Positions 17,303-25,346 of a stretch of DNA of 64,000 bases are shown piece after piece. Numbering within the stretch: position 1 is the stretch's first letter; every line of letters begins with the position of its first letter. A program made the translations under genes and the position numbers. Below the pieces are notes generated by a model. It was not told where the DNA came from and ran no database searches. It worked only from the letters and a program-made list of their open reading frames with translations. This DNA comes from Arenibacter aquaticus (GTDB lineage: Bacteria > Bacteroidota > Bacteroidia > Flavobacteriales > Flavobacteriaceae): positions 682,001 through 746,000 of the forward strand of contig NZ_RQPJ01000001.1 of the NCBI RefSeq assembly GCF_003957295.1, in the 5' to 3' direction.

Positions 17303-17599
17303 GTGGTAGATTCACTTTTTGTGCAAAAAAAAGAAGTACTTGACCTACTAGGAATCAAGAAACAGTTTTGGGGTCCACGCTATGCTTCAGAATATCCCAC
17401 TACCAACTATCTACAACATAGATTTTTTTAAAATCTGTGCCCAACAATATTTGACCTAACCCATAGGTCTACTGTTCAATTCCCAATTTCGCATGCAAGT
17501 AAAACAAGAGACCTCAAGAGGTAACTATTCCGAGTTTTTATTACTTGGAACATTCACATCATTGATAATAAAAGATTCAGAAACTTATAACAGTGAAAA
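17303..17599. other. Intergenic stretch between ppsA terminator and LytTR gene
   Basis: About 300 bp separate the terminator from the 3' end of the convergent response-regulator gene. I find no reading frame with coding character, tRNA or clear repeat here. No strong terminator hairpin for the LytTR gene was visible. Confidence 0.4.
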
Positions 17600-18310
17600 T
17601 CATCCGACTATTTTCATAACCTGCTCCCTATAACTTCTGCCAACCGGAATTTTTATTGATCCAATTCCTATCTGATGGCTTTCAATAATTTCCATATGTC
17701 TTTTTGAAACGATATAGGACTTGTGCACCCGAATAAACTCCTCGGTACTTAACAGCTCAAAAATATCTTTCATATTTTGTCTGGATAGTATTTTCTTGGT
17801 TTTGGTATGAAACGTTAAGTAGTTCCCTTCTTTCTCCAAGTACAAAATATCTTTGGTGTTGATCTTATAAAGTTGTGGCCCACTTTTAATATATATGGTT
17901 TTATCCCGCTCTATCTCCTTTGGCGGGTTGCTTCTTAGGGTGATCTCTGGGAAAATTAAATTTTGGGCTTTAGCAACCGCTTTTAAAAAGCGTTCAAGGC
18001 TTATGGGTTTTAATAAATAATCAACATTATTATAATCATAACTCTCCAAGGCGTATTCCGAATAAGCCGTGGTAAAAATCACTTTGGGTTTTTGTTCCAA
18101 TATATTCAGGAATTCCATCCCTGTTAATTTTGGCATATTAATGTCCAAAAAAAGAAGGTCTACTTTATTTTGTTGTAAATAACCAATGGCTTTTACCGGG
18201 TCTCTAAAACTAGCCATCACCTCTACTATATCCGTTTCTTCAGCGTAGCGTTGCAAAACCTGAATAGCCTTGGGTTCATCATCTATTATTATAGCTTTTA
18301 TACTATCCAT
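17600..18310 (-). CDS. LytTR-family response regulator
   Basis: This 236-residue protein has an N-terminal receiver domain (about 4-120) with acidic pocket IIIDDEP at 8-13 and phosphoacceptor Asp56 in LLFLDINMPKLTG. The switch residues are VIFTTAYSEYA and the conserved Lys in YLLKPI. The C-terminal LytTR DNA-binding domain (about 140-236) reads IYIKSGPQLYKI, YLEKEGNYLTFHT and FIRVHKSYIV. The start was set at 18310 because its ATGGATAG overlaps the kinase stop (18303) by 8 bp, which is typical translational coupling. An in-frame ATG three codons earlier is less likely. The partner is the sensor kinase encoded immediately upstream. Confidence 0.94.
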   Translation of the reverse strand: MDSIKAIIIDDEPKAIQVLQRYAEETDIVEVMASFRDPVKAIGYLQQNKVDLLFLDINMPKLTGMEFLNILEQKPKVIFTTAYSEYALESYDYNNVDYLLKPISLERFLKAVAKAQNLIFPEITLRSNPPKEIERDKTIYIKSGPQLYKINTKDILYLEKEGNYLTFHTKTKKILSRQNMKDIFELLSTEEFIRVHKSYIVSKRHMEIIESHQIGIGSIKIPVGRSYREQVMKIVG

Positions 18311-19376
18311 GTGTATCAATATTCAATTCTACCGCAAACCTATCGGCTGTTTCTAAGATCTCCAGGGTATGTGAATGGGGATAAATTAAATCTAAACGTC
18401 TTTTAACATTCGCCAATCCAATACCGGATGCACTATCGGAAACACCATTATTGGCAAACGTTTTATTCACCACCTTAAAGCGGATATTCCCGTTTGTAAC
18501 ATCTACCATCATATTTATTATGGAACTTTCGTTTATATTAAACCCGTGTTTAAACGCATTCTCCACAAAAGGCAATAAAATCATAGGTGCAATCTTTACT
18601 TGGCTTAGACTTCCTTTTTTATCAAAATTGATTACAAAATCATTCTCATCATATCGCAACTTCTGAATTTCTATAAAACTTTCAATGTAATCAACTTCTT
18701 TTTTTAATGACACAAAGGACGAATTACTCTCGTATATCATATACCGCATTAGATTGGACAATTCGCTTATTCCGGTAGTAATTTCATCAATCTTATGTTT
18801 TTGGGAGATGGAGAATAAATTATTTAAGGTATTGAAAAGAAAATGTGGATTGATCTGCGCCTTTAAGAAATTTAATTCCGTCTTAAGTTTTTCCTGGGAA
18901 ATCTCATTCCTAAGTTTCTCATTTTTAAACCACTCCAACGTAAATGCATAGGCGAAGGATATCACCGTATAAAATACAAAAAGAGCCATATGTAAACCAA
19001 AGGATGGAAACAAGAAAACTTCCTTTCTTATATCTTCCGAATAGCTAATGTATTTATTTAAAACAATACTTAATCCTATCGATAAAAAAAATGTAACCCC
19101 AATTTTCAAAAGATATGACCTGGTATTTTTATCTCGGAAATAGGATTTTAAAAACAGCATAGTATTGGTGTAAAATACCAAAGCACATAGTGTAACGGTA
19201 ATCGCTGTCGCCAAGGTGAATCTATGGTCAAAAGTTATGAGGATTTTTTCTTCCAAGCCGTTAATTTCCTCTTCAATAATTTCAACGGTGGATACCCCAA
19301 ATATTCTGGTAACCACATAATAACTAAGGGTCCAGAAGAGAATATGTAAAATTACGATGAAAACTTTTCGAAGCAT
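18303..19376 (-). CDS. LytS-type sensor histidine kinase (His_kinase family)
   Basis: This is a 357-residue membrane kinase. Four hydrophobic segments (about 5-25, 55-77, 90-110, 128-148) form the N-terminal sensor. A short coiled coil follows, and then the His_kinase motif LKAQINPHFLFNTLNNLFSI (171-190) with His178 as the expected phosphorylation site. The HATPase domain (about 255-350) has LPFVENAFKHGF (N box) and SGIGLANVKRRLDLIYP (G box). It should phosphorylate the LytTR regulator overlapping its 3' end. There is no extracellular domain large enough to name a ligand. The divergent neighbours (a hydrolase and a TonB receptor) are possible targets. Confidence 0.93.
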   Translation of the reverse strand: MLRKVFIVILHILFWTLSYYVVTRIFGVSTVEIIEEEINGLEEKILITFDHRFTLATAITVTLCALVFYTNTMLFLKSYFRDKNTRSYLLKIGVTFFLSIGLSIVLNKYISYSEDIRKEVFLFPSFGLHMALFVFYTVISFAYAFTLEWFKNEKLRNEISQEKLKTELNFLKAQINPHFLFNTLNNLFSISQKHKIDEITTGISELSNLMRYMIYESNSSFVSLKKEVDYIESFIEIQKLRYDENDFVINFDKKGSLSQVKIAPMILLPFVENAFKHGFNINESSIINMMVDVTNGNIRFKVVNKTFANNGVSDSASGIGLANVKRRLDLIYPHSHTLEILETADRFAVELNIDTHG

Positions 19377-19656
19377 GAGTCATTCGTTTATCTATAAAAT
19401 TAGCATTTATAGTGAATATGACTTCAACTGTTTTACAAACAACATCTATTGAACCATAAACAACCTGCATTGGAAATTTGAGGTCAAATAACAATCAGCC
19501 GTTATTTAGGCCCTTTTACCCTCATTACATAACAAACATTTTAAAAGTTTTAGAAGTGTTCTTAATCTTGTAATGAGCAAGACATTCCAAATCCATTGGA
19601 ATCCCTTATCGGTCTACCGTGCTATTTCAACTTAAAAAATCTATAAATCCTGCAGT

Positions 19657-21348
19657 ATGAAAAATACAATCCTCTTAATCCTTTGCATTACAGTAAGCTT
19701 TCTTTGTAACGGTCAGCAAAACGTTGGAACCACATTGGACGAGTATCTAAATAGAGCGGAATCCTTAGGTTTTTCTGGAGCAGTAATGCTATATAAAGAT
19801 GGTGAAACCCTATTAAATAAAGGGTATGGCTATGCCGATAGGGGGAACAAGAAAAAAAACACCGCCTATTCGGTTTTTTCCACCGGTTCCCTAACCAAAC
19901 AGTTTACCGCAGCTGCTATTATGAAATTGGAAATGATGGGCAAATTAAAAACTACGGACAAATTATCAGTTCATTTTGCACAGGTTCCTCAAGACAAGGT
20001 CGATATTAACCTCCACCATCTACTTACCCATACTTCTGGATTAAAAGGGGCTATTGGAGGTGATTTTAATTGGATTTCCAAGGAAGACTACCTTAAACAA
20101 GCCTTAAATTCAGATTTAAAATTTAATCCCGGAGAGAATTTCAACTATTCCAATGTTGGCTATTCCTTACTGGCAATAATTATTGAAAAGCTAAGCGGAG
20201 TTGATTATGAAGAATTCCTAAACACCCATCTTTTCACTCCTGCGGGGATGGATAAGACAGGATATAGCCTTCCCAAATGGGATAAATCCAATTTTGTTCA
20301 CATCTATAATGGCAACAAAAACAATGGTTCCACCGAACGTTTTACAAAACCTACTTGGCATCTAAAAGGCAATGGAGGCATTTTATCTACGACCTCAGAT
20401 ATGGTTAAATGGATAAAAGCATTGAAAACCGAAGAAATACTTTCAAATAAGGCAAAAGAAAAAATGTGGACACCTTACAAGAACGATTATGGTTATGGAT
20501 GGGACGTATTGGATGATGGTGCATTAAGACAACACGATGGTGGCAGTACTATAGGATTGTCGGCCGAATTGCGATGGTTTGTACAAGACAATATAATAAC
20601 CATGCTCTTTACCAATGCCACCATCAATGGAAAATTGGGCTTTACAGTAGTACGGGGCGATATAGAAGCACTGGCAATGGGTGAGAAAATCCCCCTACCA
20701 CCAAAGTTTAAAACTGTAGAAGCGAATACCAAAAACTTGTCAGGGACCTACCAACTTCCCTCCGGTCAGCATTTCAAAATAAAAGACAATTCTGGAACCA
20801 TTGCACTAATGGTAGATAATCAGGAACTATTGGATATAATCTCAGACCCGGAAAATTACGGCCCTGATAGTCCGGCTATGCAGTTAAACGAAAAATTTCA
20901 TAACGCCTTTGACAAAGCCTTCAAAGAGAATGACTATAGCGGTTTCTCCTTTACCCAAGCCTCAAAAATATTGGAAAGAGAGATTAAAAATGAGATAAAA
21001 ATGGAAGGCTTCCAAAATCCGAAATATAAAGTAGTAAAATCATTCTTGTCCCAAAACAATAAAAATGCCTATGTAACGCAAGTGGCATTGAGTGACGACC
21101 CAGATTTTGATGATGAATGCTTAATTTTAAGCTTAATAACCGAAAACGGTCACTTTGCGGGTCTAGGAGCTAATTTTGATGTGATTGGTCCCATAGAGTT
21201 ATCGCTCTACCCAATAGGGGAAAATAAATTGCAGGCTTACAATCTAGATCGTAAAATGGGGGCACTCCTATCCATAACCCCTCAAAAGGATCACTACCTC
21301 TTAAAGGTAAACAATACGGAAATACCGAATGTTAAGAAAGTAAAGTAA
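19657..21348 (+). CDS. Secreted serine hydrolase, beta-lactamase class C/DD-peptidase fold
   Basis: This is a 563-residue exported protein with an N-terminal signal peptide (about 1-19, cleaved near CNGQ-QN). The class C beta-lactamase-like domain (about 25-340) shows SLTK at 78-81 (nucleophile Ser78, Lys81), YSN at 164-166 and HDGGS near 296 in place of KTG. This is the pattern of PBP4*/esterase-type members rather than a true beta-lactamase. A C-terminal domain (about 360-560) of beta-rich, lipocalin-like character follows, which is common in Bacteroidota members. It could act on peptides, peptidoglycan or esters, and the sequence does not tell which. It is divergent from the LytS/LytTR pair. 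Confidence 0.9.
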   Translation: MKNTILLILCITVSFLCNGQQNVGTTLDEYLNRAESLGFSGAVMLYKDGETLLNKGYGYADRGNKKKNTAYSVFSTGSLTKQFTAAAIMKLEMMGKLKTTDKLSVHFAQVPQDKVDINLHHLLTHTSGLKGAIGGDFNWISKEDYLKQALNSDLKFNPGENFNYSNVGYSLLAIIIEKLSGVDYEEFLNTHLFTPAGMDKTGYSLPKWDKSNFVHIYNGNKNNGSTERFTKPTWHLKGNGGILSTTSDMVKWIKALKTEEILSNKAKEKMWTPYKNDYGYGWDVLDDGALRQHDGGSTIGLSAELRWFVQDNIITMLFTNATINGKLGFTVVRGDIEALAMGEKIPLPPKFKTVEANTKNLSGTYQLPSGQHFKIKDNSGTIALMVDNQELLDIISDPENYGPDSPAMQLNEKFHNAFDKAFKENDYSGFSFTQASKILEREIKNEIKMEGFQNPKYKVVKSFLSQNNKNAYVTQVALSDDPDFDDECLILSLITENGHFAGLGANFDVIGPIELSLYPIGENKLQAYNLDRKMGALLSITPQKDHYLLKVNNTEIPNVKKVK

Positions 21349-21443
21349 CCCTCCAAACTAATGTTATAGTTATAGCTACCGAATTACTATATAACCCAAA
21401 AATCCCTGAACGAAGAGTTTAAAGTATCATAAAAACCAAAACG

Positions 21444-23834
21444 ATGAATGTAAAGTCCACCCTTTTACTATTAATTTTGGTATTCCCAATATTCTCCAGC
21501 TCCCAAGATGTAACCATAACAGGCAAGGTAGTAGATAGTAACAATGCTCCGCTGGAATTTGTGAATGCCTTACTACTCAAAGCCGACAGCACTTTTATAA
21601 TTGGAGCAGTTACTGATATAAATGGTGTCTTTATATTGAGTAGCTCCCAAATATCAGCTACCCATCTAAAACTGCAATCCTTGGGATATAAAGAGGTAGT
21701 TAGGCCCATAGGCACGGCTACTTCTACTATTGACTTGGGAATCATTACTCTGAAAAACAATGAACTTGTATTGGACGAAGTGGTGATTACAGCAGAAAAG
21801 CCCCTAATAGAGAGGCGTACGGATATGCTAGTCGTTAATGTTAGCAATAGTATTTTAGCTACTGGTAGTAACGGGCTGGAAATTTTAGAAAGATCTCCAG
21901 GCCTTTTTATAGAAGCCAATGGTATATCGCTTCGGGGTAGAACAGGTGTAAATGTCCAAATAAACGGAATGCAACAGCGATTATCTGCTTCCGATCTAAA
22001 CAATTACTTACAATCAATTCCCTCAACACAAATAGAAAGAATTGAAATCATAAATAACCCTTCGGCCGCTTTTGATGCTGAAGGTTCTGCTGGTGTGGTA
22101 AACATTGTCCTAAAAAGAAACGGCAATTTAGGAACCAACGGTAGTGCAAACACAACGTATGGCCAAGGAGTTTACCATAGGACATCAGAAGGCCTGTCCT
22201 TAAATTATAGAGATTCGAAAACGTCCCTTTATTTAGGACTTAACCATAATTTTGACCAGCGTTACAACCGATTATTTACAATGAGAAGGTTCTCTGAGAA
22301 TGGGAACGTGAAACAAACATATGATCAGGACTCCAAATCCAAAACACCTACCCATGCCTACCTCGCAAATATAGGGATGGATTTCAGTATTGGGGAACGT
22401 TCTAAAATTGGTGCCGATCTTACCACCAATTGGTCCAAAGCCGACCAGGATGCCAATGGAAATTCTGTAATTTTTGATGACAAAAACATTCAAACCGGCT
22501 CATTTATGACCGCAACAGATTCAAAAGACAATCGCGTTAATTTTGCAGTAAATGCGCATTATAAAACCAATTTGAAAGATGATAAGGGAAACTTTATCCT
22601 TAACACGGATTATGCAACCTACAATACTGATGCCGTTCAAAAATTCATCACCAATAGTACAGAAAATGAAACTTCTGAAATTTTAACTGGAAAGATAGAT
22701 GGAAGCCTAGATCTTTTAGTATTAAAAGTTGACCTGAATTTAATGAAAAATAAGATTGGAGATTTGTCATTCGGACTAAAATCCAGTTTTGTGACCAACA
22801 AAAATGATTTAGATTATTTTGATGTAGTTGCAGGCAGTACAACACCTAATGAAATTTATAGTAACCAATTTGAATATCAAGAAAATATAAATGCAACTTA
22901 TATAAATTGGAAACTGTCCAAAGACCAATGGACTTACCAGTTGGGGCTACGGACTGAACTCACCAATATTGAAGGTAAACAAATAGATGCTGACATCAAT
23001 TTTAAGCGGGATTATATTCAACTCTTCCCAAACATTTTTTTAGAGTATAAACCTTCTGAAAAAAACACATTCGGCTTTAATGCAAGCCGAAGGGTTAACA
23101 GGCCTAATTATAATCAATTAAGCCCGTTTAGGACATTTGTAGATATTACCACATCTAGAGTTGGCAATCCTGAATTAATACCGGAAATCGCAAGTAACAT
23201 AGAATTGATCTACAATTATGACAACTGGTTGGATTTCAGTTTAAGCTTCAGTAATACATCAGACAGAATTATACCAGTACTGATTCAGGATGATGAAAAC
23301 CAATCAACTTCAGTTCAGCTGGTAAATATCGATGATTACAATTATGTAGGATTAAATACGAGTATAACCCTGAAGCCTCTTAAATCGATTACAAGTAGAT
23401 GGGATCTGGAGTTTTTCTATAATGAATTTTTTGGGGATGTTAGCGGATTTAATCTAAGCGAGAAAGGTTCTGCGTTTAGAATAAGGTCATATAATACCTA
23501 TAAGTTTGGTAACGATTGGTCTACCGAACTCAATGGATTTTACCAACCCCTATACAATTTCGGAATAACTAGTTTTTATTCACGATGGAAAATAGATTTC
23601 GGCGTTCAAAAATCAATATTCAATGGCAATGGAAAAGTGAAATTTGCAATTACTGATATATTTTGGAAATACTATCCAAGAGGATTTACAGACTTTGGAA
23701 ATATCAATGAAGATTTTAGCAGTGTTCGTGATAGCAGGATTGCTACGCTTTCCTTTTCATACAACTTTGGCAACAGCAAAGTGAGGGTCAATAAAAATAA
23801 AGGAGGCGCAGTAGAGGAAAAAAGCCGAACTTAA
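21444..23834 (+). CDS. TonB-dependent receptor, outer-membrane beta-barrel family
   Basis: This is a 796-residue outer-membrane protein with a signal peptide (about 1-20). A carboxypeptidase-regulatory-like domain (about 23-105, VTITGKVVDSNNAPLEFVNA) is followed by a plug (about 110-215), with DEVVITAEKPLIERR and VQINGMQQRLSASDL. The barrel ends with the aromatic-rich SRIATLSFSYNFG near 775 and a short polar tail. This is the OMP_b-brl_3 branch, distinct from SusC, whose substrates are mostly unknown (peptides or metal chelates are suspected). It follows the serine hydrolase by 95 bp on the same strand. A hydrolase feeding an importer is plausible but unproven. Confidence 0.93.
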   Translation: MNVKSTLLLLILVFPIFSSSQDVTITGKVVDSNNAPLEFVNALLLKADSTFIIGAVTDINGVFILSSSQISATHLKLQSLGYKEVVRPIGTATSTIDLGIITLKNNELVLDEVVITAEKPLIERRTDMLVVNVSNSILATGSNGLEILERSPGLFIEANGISLRGRTGVNVQINGMQQRLSASDLNNYLQSIPSTQIERIEIINNPSAAFDAEGSAGVVNIVLKRNGNLGTNGSANTTYGQGVYHRTSEGLSLNYRDSKTSLYLGLNHNFDQRYNRLFTMRRFSENGNVKQTYDQDSKSKTPTHAYLANIGMDFSIGERSKIGADLTTNWSKADQDANGNSVIFDDKNIQTGSFMTATDSKDNRVNFAVNAHYKTNLKDDKGNFILNTDYATYNTDAVQKFITNSTENETSEILTGKIDGSLDLLVLKVDLNLMKNKIGDLSFGLKSSFVTNKNDLDYFDVVAGSTTPNEIYSNQFEYQENINATYINWKLSKDQWTYQLGLRTELTNIEGKQIDADINFKRDYIQLFPNIFLEYKPSEKNTFGFNASRRVNRPNYNQLSPFRTFVDITTSRVGNPELIPEIASNIELIYNYDNWLDFSLSFSNTSDRIIPVLIQDDENQSTSVQLVNIDDYNYVGLNTSITLKPLKSITSRWDLEFFYNEFFGDVSGFNLSEKGSAFRIRSYNTYKFGNDWSTELNGFYQPLYNFGITSFYSRWKIDFGVQKSIFNGNGKVKFAITDIFWKYYPRGFTDFGNINEDFSSVRDSRIATLSFSYNFGNSKVRVNKNKGGAVEEKSRT

Positions 23835-23876
23835 ATAGTTACAAGAATTAAAAATGCAACCTTACTACGCAATGAT

Positions 23877-24596
23877 ATGAAAGAAACCTTTTTAGTAATT
23901 ATTACTCTTTTAATATTTGGATGTAAGCAAGAAAATATACTTGATGGAAAGCGTGTTTTAAATCAATCAATAATTGAGCACGACTCATTGAATCGATGGA
24001 GTAGAAACAATTTTTTTATACATATCCAAGAACCGAGGATTGCTAATCCTCATCGGTATTCTATTTTGGAATTAAACAATTCTTCCAACTCTTTTAAGCT
24101 ATCAAGAAACAGAGATCAGTATATTTCCGAACATATAATAGACAGTAGCGGAAATAGTTTTGTGTTGTTGGACGGTAATATAGTAACTGACACCGTATTG
24201 ATTGATAAATATGGATTGGATGCATTTAGAAATATCGGCTATAAGAATTTCTATAAATTACTTTATGGTCTGCCCATGTCGCTTAAAGATTCTTACAAGG
24301 AAATTATAAATACATCAGTAAGCATTTTTAATGAAGAGGAATGTTATAAAATAGAAATGGAACTAAAAGATACTGTGATATCGAAAAATTGGATTCTATA
24401 TATATCAAAATCAAATATGAGGATAAAGGGAGTAGAGATTATTTTCCCAGAAAAACCAGATGAGGGAGAGAGAATTTACTTTGATGAAATTATAATTATA
24501 AATGGAATTAAAATCCCACGAATAAGACATTGGCACCTGTTAAACGACAACTCTTACTCTGGAACAGATTTGATTATTAAAGAATTATCAGATTAA
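23877..24596 (+). CDS. Hypothetical lipoprotein (239 aa)
   Basis: A short signal peptide ends in lipobox Cys16 (LLIFGC), and the remainder is a mixed alpha/beta protein without motifs I recognise. Repeated patterns such as NSFKLSRNRDQYISE and FYKLLYGLPMSLKDSY suggest a compact periplasmic or surface domain. It lies 42 bp after the TonB receptor stop and is likely the last gene of that operon. Lipoproteins encoded after such receptors often act as partner or anchor, but no function can be assigned. Confidence 0.8.
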   Translation: MKETFLVIITLLIFGCKQENILDGKRVLNQSIIEHDSLNRWSRNNFFIHIQEPRIANPHRYSILELNNSSNSFKLSRNRDQYISEHIIDSSGNSFVLLDGNIVTDTVLIDKYGLDAFRNIGYKNFYKLLYGLPMSLKDSYKEIINTSVSIFNEEECYKIEMELKDTVISKNWILYISKSNMRIKGVEIIFPEKPDEGERIYFDEIIIINGIKIPRIRHWHLLNDNSYSGTDLIIKELSD

Positions 24597-25229
24597 ATCG
24601 ATAACCAACGGCAGGTTTCGGTATATTATGTTTGTCCTCCTTTACAATAAAAAATCGTTTTACGGAACTTACACATACCGAAATTTTACCCAAGAACATT
24701 GCGCCTGGACCCTGTCCGATTTTAGTAGTGCTCGGAACATGATCGTAAAGCAAAAATCGGATAGGGTGTATATGCTTACGTTAATTTAGAACAATATCTT
24801 CTTATATCCATAGGCTTTCTAAGACACTGTAAGGGGTTCAACTATCACAATACACCTCGATGCCCGGGATCAACAAATATACCCGTAGAGAACTGTTTAC
24901 GTCTTCCTGAGTAGGTAATTCGACAGTATAAAGGACATACATCCTTTGAATTTTCTTTGGACCTGTTCATGAAGAACAGGATCTTTATATTTTCCTGATT
25001 CATTCCCTGTAGTTTAAATTAAACAATGGGCAAACATCCGGAGTTGTAATGGGATACCTAAAGATTTTTATAGGGTACCGAATAGTGTACCTTTTTAGGG
25101 GTGAATATACACCCTAAAACAATCTTGGCGAAAGTATTTAGGAATTGGATATTCTTATGGAAAGCCCCATAAAAAAGACTCTAAACAAAAAAATCCAACC
25201 TAAACAAATAGATTGGTTTTCTATAAAAA
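24597..25229. other. Gene-poor gap with hairpins and one weak short reading frame
   Basis: This 630-bp gap is the largest in the window. A 53-codon frame runs from ATG 24628 to TAG 24789 (starts MFVLLYNKKSFYGTYTY). It has no recognisable domain and may be chance or a gene remnant. CCTGTTC-ATGAA-GAACAGG at 24962-24980 is a 7-bp hairpin followed by a T-rich stretch and may terminate the preceding operon. TTTTAGGGGTG-AATATA-CACCCTAAAA at 25092-25119 is a bulged hairpin. Nothing else with coding character was seen. Confidence 0.35.
24962..24992 (+). terminator. Possible terminator hairpin in gene-poor gap
   Basis: CCTGTTC and GAACAGG form a perfect 7-bp stem with a 5-nt loop, followed by ATCTTTATATTTT. 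It is about 365 bp beyond the 239-aa lipoprotein gene, farther than usual, so its role is uncertain. Confidence 0.35.
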
Positions 25230-25305
25230 GCTCCCCCTCTTGGGCTCCCTTCGCCTCCGCTCAGGGTAAACTTCTCGCTCAAAACGGGTAAAAAATAAAA
25301 AAGCC
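25230..25305. repeat. 76-bp direct repeat, copy A (tRNA-Asn 3'-end match plus REP-like element)
   Basis: This copy aligns without gaps to 29870-29945, with 67 of 76 positions identical by eye. Its first 18 bases are identical to 29974-29991, which is the 3' end of the tRNA-Asn gene read on the + strand. The middle (CTCCGCTCAGGG) resembles a dispersed Bacteroidota intergenic repeat. The end (AAAACGGGTAAAAAATAAAA) abuts the terminator of the 765-aa lipoprotein gene. With copy B it brackets two unusual genes. Confidence 0.75.
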
Positions 25306-25328
25306 CTGGTTTGCGTCCCGGGGCTTCC
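25291..25328 (-). terminator. Terminator of the 765-aa lipoprotein gene
   Basis: AAGCCC (25301-25306) pairs with GGGCTT (25321-25326), extended by CGGG/CCTGG mispairs around the loop. On the minus strand it is followed by TTTTTATTTTTT. It lies 19 bp past the stop codon at 25347. Confidence 0.7.
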
Positions 25329-25346
25329 TTTAAATGACGTATATCC

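Noticed and set aside
21419-22003. 194-codon minus-strand frame opposite the TonB receptor start
   Set aside because: It lies entirely over and around the well-supported receptor gene on the other strand and has a low-complexity Ser/Thr-rich translation typical of an antisense shadow.
24628-24789. 53-codon frame in the gene-poor gap
   Set aside because: There is no family, no promoter and no conserved context; chance is the likelier explanation. It is mentioned in the gap entry only.
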